This document shows, piece after piece, positions 59,204 through 64,000 of a stretch of 64,000 nucleotides of DNA; position 1 is the first letter of the stretch; each line of letters starts with the position of its first letter. The stretch covers positions 2,170,001 to 2,234,000 of the forward strand of contig JBAJFE010000005.1 of the NCBI GenBank assembly GCA_037903355.1. The letters are read 5' to 3'. The notes under the pieces are model-generated. The model did not search any database. It was given only the letters and a program-made list of their open reading frames with translations, and was not told where the DNA came from. This stretch comes from Trichuris trichiura (taxonomy: Eukaryota; Nematoda; Enoplea; Trichinellida; Trichuridae). Both the position numbers and the translations under genes were made by a program.

Positions 59204-59626
59204 TCATTTTGTATTTTTTGCATAATTCTTTACTAGTAAGTAGGCGACAATATCTTTCCATAACGGACACGACAGTTGGATGATTTCCTTTTGAATTGCA
59301 GCGTTTTCGCTTTTGAATTTAAATGCCATTATTTGTAAAGACATAAGGCAAGCAAACTGCATAGTTCGTTTATTTAAATGAACGCTCAATGGAAGAGGTG
59401 GGTCCAAGGCGTTGTTTCATTACAAAAACAGCTTCTGTCAATAAACGTGAACGCCTCTTAATGGTATTAATGGTCGAGATGTTTGATTATTGCATACGGG
59501 TACCTGAAGAATAGCAACATTCGTTTCGCGCTCTTCGCAGAGTGCTTGCAGTTTAACAAGTGAGAAGTCTTGGAAAAAAAATTTACATACGGACGGTATT
59601 TTCAAATCGAAGACGAAACGAAGCAT
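59204..59626 (-). other. Two coding-like open frames, gene not recognised
   Basis: Minus-strand open frames 59438-59626 (start MLRFVFDLKIPSV, with a donor CAG/GTACCC after about 41 residues) and 59204-59407 look like adjacent exons in composition. However, no acceptor joins the second in frame: a stop codon precedes it without an AG in between. Either a base is missing or they are unrelated. No family similarity. Confidence 0.25.
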
Positions 59627-59716
59627 GTTGACTTGTTATGAGTCACTTGACCAAGGCCAGGAACGCTGTGCTTTTGTTCTTGGCAACGTTCCAAGACAAA
59701 AAAGAGTGACACTTTG

Positions 59717-60046
59717 TCAGTCAAGATGATTGGTCAGTTTAAATTTAAATTGGTATACTGTTCCTGTTCGAAAACGATTGTAACGATACAAGCTGCTTTG
59801 AGTAGAAGCTGCCGCGGCTAACTTAGTGTCTTTTAAAGCGTTTGCTACTTTTTTGCGCGTAGGAATTAAATCTAAACGAACAACTATCATCGTAAACACT
59901 GAGCTAGCTGGCATTATTCCTCTTGTGATAGGTATTTTAGGCTGCACGTAACTGTGCGTTAATGCGCTGGTCGGGCCTTTGTCATTTTGCCGTCTTTTTA
60001 CCGAGTTCGCAGCCGAACTTTCGGCAAGCAAAAGTACAATAAACAA
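59717..60046 (-). other. Open frame with a short hydrophobic start, unassigned
   Basis: A 109-codon minus-strand frame opens with a Val/Leu-rich segment followed by Ser-Ala-Ala, like a short signal peptide, but there is no ATG at the start (TTG). It could be an exon whose first Met lies upstream. Nothing recognised. Confidence 0.2.
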
Positions 60047-60154
60047 AGGCTTACATTTGAGCTATCCTAGGACAAGCGCAAAGTTGGTTTATTGCAGCGC
60101 TAAGTTGCAAAAGCTTTTTATTACGAGTCAGCGATGGTTTACAGGATTTTGTGA

Positions 60155-60626
60155 GTGATTTTTGCGTTAAGCGGCTTCGACTTTTGTCCAGACACCTTTC
60201 GGCAACGTCTGATTAATCGCGCCAATAGTCGAATGGTTGATGTTTCTCTTCAGCCGACTGGCTGCTACTGTGAAAAAATGAGCAGTTGTGCTCTTGAACG
60301 GGCCAAAATTTTTTCGAAACAGCTCCTTGTGCCGCCGACATTGACTTGCTCGAATTGAGCACAGTAAAGTTTGACACTTTACTTCAGTTATGCAAGCATC
60401 GTTACTTGAACGCACTTTATGCGCTGCCGACGAAGAGCAATTGAGAGCTGAGAAAAACTGTGCACTACGAACAAAAGCCGTCTGCCTGCTGGTAGCCGGC
60501 TGTATGCTTCTAAAAATTCCCAAAAATATTGGAATAGTGCTTACAGTTAGTGAAAATGATTCTCATGGTCAACTGATTGCCCGAATGAATATATTGCAAC
60601 TATTAAAAAGTATTTGGAGTAACTGA
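60155..60626 (+). other. Coding-like segment in overlapping frames, unassigned
   Basis: Plus-strand frames 60155-60358 and 60390-60626, and a third frame spanning about 60310-60440, all look weakly coding. An acceptor (CTTTACTTCAG) lies just before the ATG at 60390. The 60390 frame starts MQASLLERTLCAADEEQLRA and has one hydrophobic stretch. I could not build a consistent gene, and no family is recognised. Confidence 0.25.
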
Positions 60627-63600
60627 GCTTTTTTTTCCTTCTGTTTCGTCAGTTCTCGACAAGAAGCGGTTTTTCGCTTTGCAATGTCTGACAATGATGA
60701 TTTTGTCGAAGCTCTATGCCTCACACCTCTTGTAGCTGAACCTTAACAAGTACTCGGGACGTCGAAATGGAGGTGAACCCTTTCGAGTTGTATGGTTAAT
60801 TCGTGCGCTGCTGCAATCCCGTTTATACAGTAAACTTTTAACTTTGTTGATTTGGCCTTTGCGACGCCTTCTTCTCTAATTTACGCATACCATTCGCTGC
60901 AAACAGATTTGCTGCTGTAGCATGTAGAAAAATTTTTTTGCAACCTCTATCCTTTAAAAACAAATGATCAGAAGCGCCGTTGAATCTACGGATTTCGTTT
61001 TTTTCTTTATTTAGGTCGGTTACGTTATTCCGTTTTGTTTGAATGCGCTTGAGTTCTCTGGAAAGCGATTTGCCACTAACGCGCTTTTATTTCTCGTCCT
61101 TTGAGAAGCTGTGCTGACGATGTGGGCCTACTGTATTATGCGAATTTTTGTTTCAAAATATTCTACCTTGAACCTGCGTATCATTTGCGCATGTCAACTA
61201 ACAGCAAACGAAAGAGCTTCTAAGCTGATGTTTTTGCAAACGGCGTTTTTATTCTTAGGAATCAGCTATCCAATGCAATATTATGCAGGCTTAAATTGAA
61301 AAGTGGATCTTTTGTCCGCAAACCTGGTTACTTCTGCAAACTTATCAATGTAGAAATGCTCTGTCCAAATGCAGCAGCAATAACAACAGTAGTAATAATA
61401 ACAATAATATAATATAGTGGTCAGCGTTGACAGCTTTTATACAATGCTTGGAAGCATTATTATTAGCTGAAAAATTGTTTCGTAATCAAATAACGTAACT
61501 TGCGTGTCTTTTGCTGGCGGTTTATGCGACAGCGAAATAAATCTTGGAAATATTGTATTTGTCACACATTTAACAAAATAAAACGGCTCTTACCGGTGCG
61601 GAAAGATAAGTTGTGCCGGAAACGATGCCAGCGCGTATTGATGATGCGCATACGTTCTCCCGCTGAAGAATGAAGCTCAGAGAACAGTATTCTTTGAAGA
61701 AAAACCTTGAAAAACGTCGAAACAGTGAAAAAATTTTGAACGATTACTGTATTGATAAAACTATGGTCAGGTACTAATGAAGTTGAACCAAGCTTCGCAT
61801 ACGCTAAAGTTCATTTACCCCTCATTATCTTTCTGCCGTTTTTGAAAAAAACAATTAAAGAACATTAAATAGTCATGAGAAATTTCATCTCTTGCCGTAT
61901 TTGTGGAAATGTGACTTGGAAGCTGTTGTCTTCCGACTCCAAACGAGCTACTAGGCGATGCTAGTAGCGTTTAAGACAGAAAAGAAACTGATTCAAAATT
62001 TTTCTGGAAAAATGTGATAATGTGCCTTGCAAATGATTAAACAAAGGTTCATTCCTAGTCGGAAACACCTTGCCACTAGGTCTGATAAATCGGACGAGTT
62101 AGTTTTTTAACTTAAAAGAAAAATGAGTTTCAAACGTCAGTCTTTTAATTTAAACTCGAAATCTGTTTGCGAATACTAGATTCCATTCAAGAAAACGGTA
62201 CGGCGGAAGGTCGAGCAGTAGGTTACCCGGGCGCGCCGCAGTCAAAGAAACGACGGAATCTGCTGCTCTGATGAAAGCATTTTACGGCGTTTTTAAAAAT
62301 TTCAGTTTAGGGCTTTCGTTTGCATTTCTATTAATTCTTCTGCCAAATTTATGGCCGCGTCGCATGGACTGGGAAGTGCTTTAGAGCTTCGGTCTTTTGC
62401 CTAAAGTACGCTTGATTTTTTGTCGCTCTATCGTTTATCACCGAACCGTTTAATCACTTTTCCGAAGTTCTAAAGCGCTACCAATGATTTGTACGTTTAG
62501 CGAACCTGCAAATCAATGTTTTCTTTTCTGTCTTTTAATTGCTTGTCATACGACGCATTTTAACCTTTAACCTAGCCTTCAAGTAGCTCATTTGCGCGTT
62601 TTAGCACGGTTTCAACTAAATATTCAGTAAATCGCATATTTTAAATTCTTAGTTGATCGACTGTTAGGTTAAACGAACGTATACTACTTGGGGAAGACAG
62701 AAAATGTGTTTCCTGTTGTTGCAGTCTCGTGCGCAGTAAGACTTCAAACGCTTCAAGTCGTCTTTAAGACATAGCTGTTGCTACCTGCTGTATCCTTTAG
62801 AAGCTGCATTTTTTTGGCCGCACATTTTTGCGCCACACCCGCGCAAGCACATGGTGCAGTTTAATGAAAAATGTTAAGAAATAAAAGTCTAAAAAATCGG
62901 CAATTTAAGTTATTCAAATATTTAAAAAGTACAAAGCTTTCTTGGCGTAAATTTTGTTCATCGCTAAAAGTAACATTTTGACGGGACGAACGCCAGTTTG
63001 TGCTTCACTTTCTCGTTTATGTAAAATTGGGCAAATAATTAAATTGTATGAATGCCGTCTGCGCAACGCAGAATCCATTTTCAGCATTTTTGCCCGTACA
63101 GCTTTGTTCAGGCAAAGTAAGTTGCCGCTTCCGAAGCTTTCAATTTTTTAAACATCTTTTATCCTTCTTTTGAGCGTTAACTTTGCTGACAACATCAAGT
63201 CGGCTTAAATAAGACCAACTTGGCTTAGGTTAAAATTTGTGCTGTTATCTTTACTTCGGCGGTATATTGGTTCAAGTTCAATTTGAATTTACGCATTTAA
63301 TTAAATTTTTTGAGCTAGACTTGATTTTCTAAAAATTGCCAGCCCACATTACTACTTCGTCATCGACGAAATGAGCGTGGGATAGACTGCTTTAAATGAG
63401 CCTCATGTTCACTCCGACAAGCTACAGACTCCTTGAGATTCCGTGGTCACGTCTAGAAAATCGCGTTAAGGAATAGCGAATAAGTATTTAGAATCGTGTG
63501 TCTTTTCGTTTCTTTGTTCTTTTTTACACAAAACGTTTAAGTAACGTAGTTTTTCGCTCTCCCGGAGACGCCGTAACGAAATGGCGTTTAGTTCATTTGG

Positions 63601-64000
63601 ATTTGATGTTTGTCTAGTATTTTAGGTGTACATTTGTGTATAATATACATTCGTGTTTTGCCGTGGTTCATTTCCATCCTCGTTTGTACCATCTTTTGCC
63701 TGCGCTTCACACGGACGAGTTGCATACAGAAAGCGAGCTGATCATTGCGTTCCCCTGGTAGCACACGTGTCTGCTTTCTTCGGCTTTCGCGCAAGTTTAG
63801 TGCAACTGCTGTTTACGAACCGATGGCTGACCAACAGTGGAATTCGAAAATGAGTTGGAACGTCTCTTCTTCAGGTACTTGTCGTTTATCCGTCCCAAAT
63901 TTCGTTCCTTCTAGAAATCTAACTGCTCGTCGTTTTCGTTCAGCGGCGTTAACTAAATAAGCATGTTCGCCTGAAGCGAAGCATTGGGATTTTGGCGCCA
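60627..64000. other. Right edge, no gene recognised
   Basis: AT-rich sequence with a short TAA/CAA-rich tract at about 61375-61415. Short open frames (61111-61299, 62954-63151, 63653-63853, all +) have no recognisable content. No RNA gene or repeat family seen. Confidence 0.5.

Noticed and set aside
1..64000. tRNA, rRNA, SL RNA, CRISPR arrays, LTR or DNA transposons
   Set aside because: Scanned by eye for tRNA T-loop consensus, direct repeat arrays, transposase or reverse-transcriptase motifs; nothing convincing. A tRNA or covariance search could still find one.

Overview
This 64 kb window is nuclear DNA from an invertebrate animal, most likely a nematode. Nearly every gene is split by very short introns of about 42-60 bases with ordinary GT..AG ends. 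The proteins are animal ones (R-SMAD, SLC12A8, THADA, SEC16, TRUB2). There is an HRG-type haem transporter, and there are four perfect copies of the nematode telomere hexamer TTAGGC. Moderate GC content and gene style suggest a clade I (Dorylaimia, whipworm/Trichinella-like) species, but that is inference. No prokaryotic, viral or CRISPR features were seen.

Layout. 966-7383 (-): SEC16, the ER-exit-site scaffold. 8596-11509 (-): a 16-exon bifunctional pseudouridine-5'-phosphate glycosidase/pseudouridine kinase. 11.5-14.6 kb: non-coding, with the TTAGGC tract. 14604-19205 (+): SLC12A8-type transporter. 19548-23995 (-): a 19-exon puromycin-sensitive-type M1 aminopeptidase. 25340-25805 (+): UBL5/Hub1. 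25940-29323 (+): cytosolic alpha-mannosidase MAN2C1, only 134 bases after UBL5. 30308-32763 (-): Smad2/3-class R-SMAD. 36025-36522 (+): HRG/SLC48A1 haem transporter. 36671-38124 (-): TRUB2-type pseudouridine synthase homologue. 39076 to about 45161 (+): THADA. 46790-48769 (-): four-finger C2H2 protein. 48.8-64 kb: a gene-poor stretch rich in GA microsatellites in which I recognise no gene.

The genes are mostly unrelated housekeeping or signalling loci rather than one pathway. One loose theme is RNA-modification chemistry: an enzyme for pseudouridine breakdown, a TruB-family protein whose catalytic aspartate reads as glutamate, and THADA, whose yeast counterpart supports tRNA 2'-O-methylation. 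Pairs of genes are often convergent with short 3' gaps (SLC12A8/M1 342 bases; HRG/TRUB2 148 bases).

Points worth checking: the Asp-to-Glu change in TRUB2; a degenerate C-terminal phosphorylation motif in the R-SMAD; single-base frame conflicts in MAN2C1 and the M1 peptidase that look like assembly indels; the possible UBL5-MAN2C1 operon; and the long GA-rich region upstream of the zinc-finger gene. Exon boundaries were worked out by eye from splice signals, phase continuity and family similarity; no searches were run.
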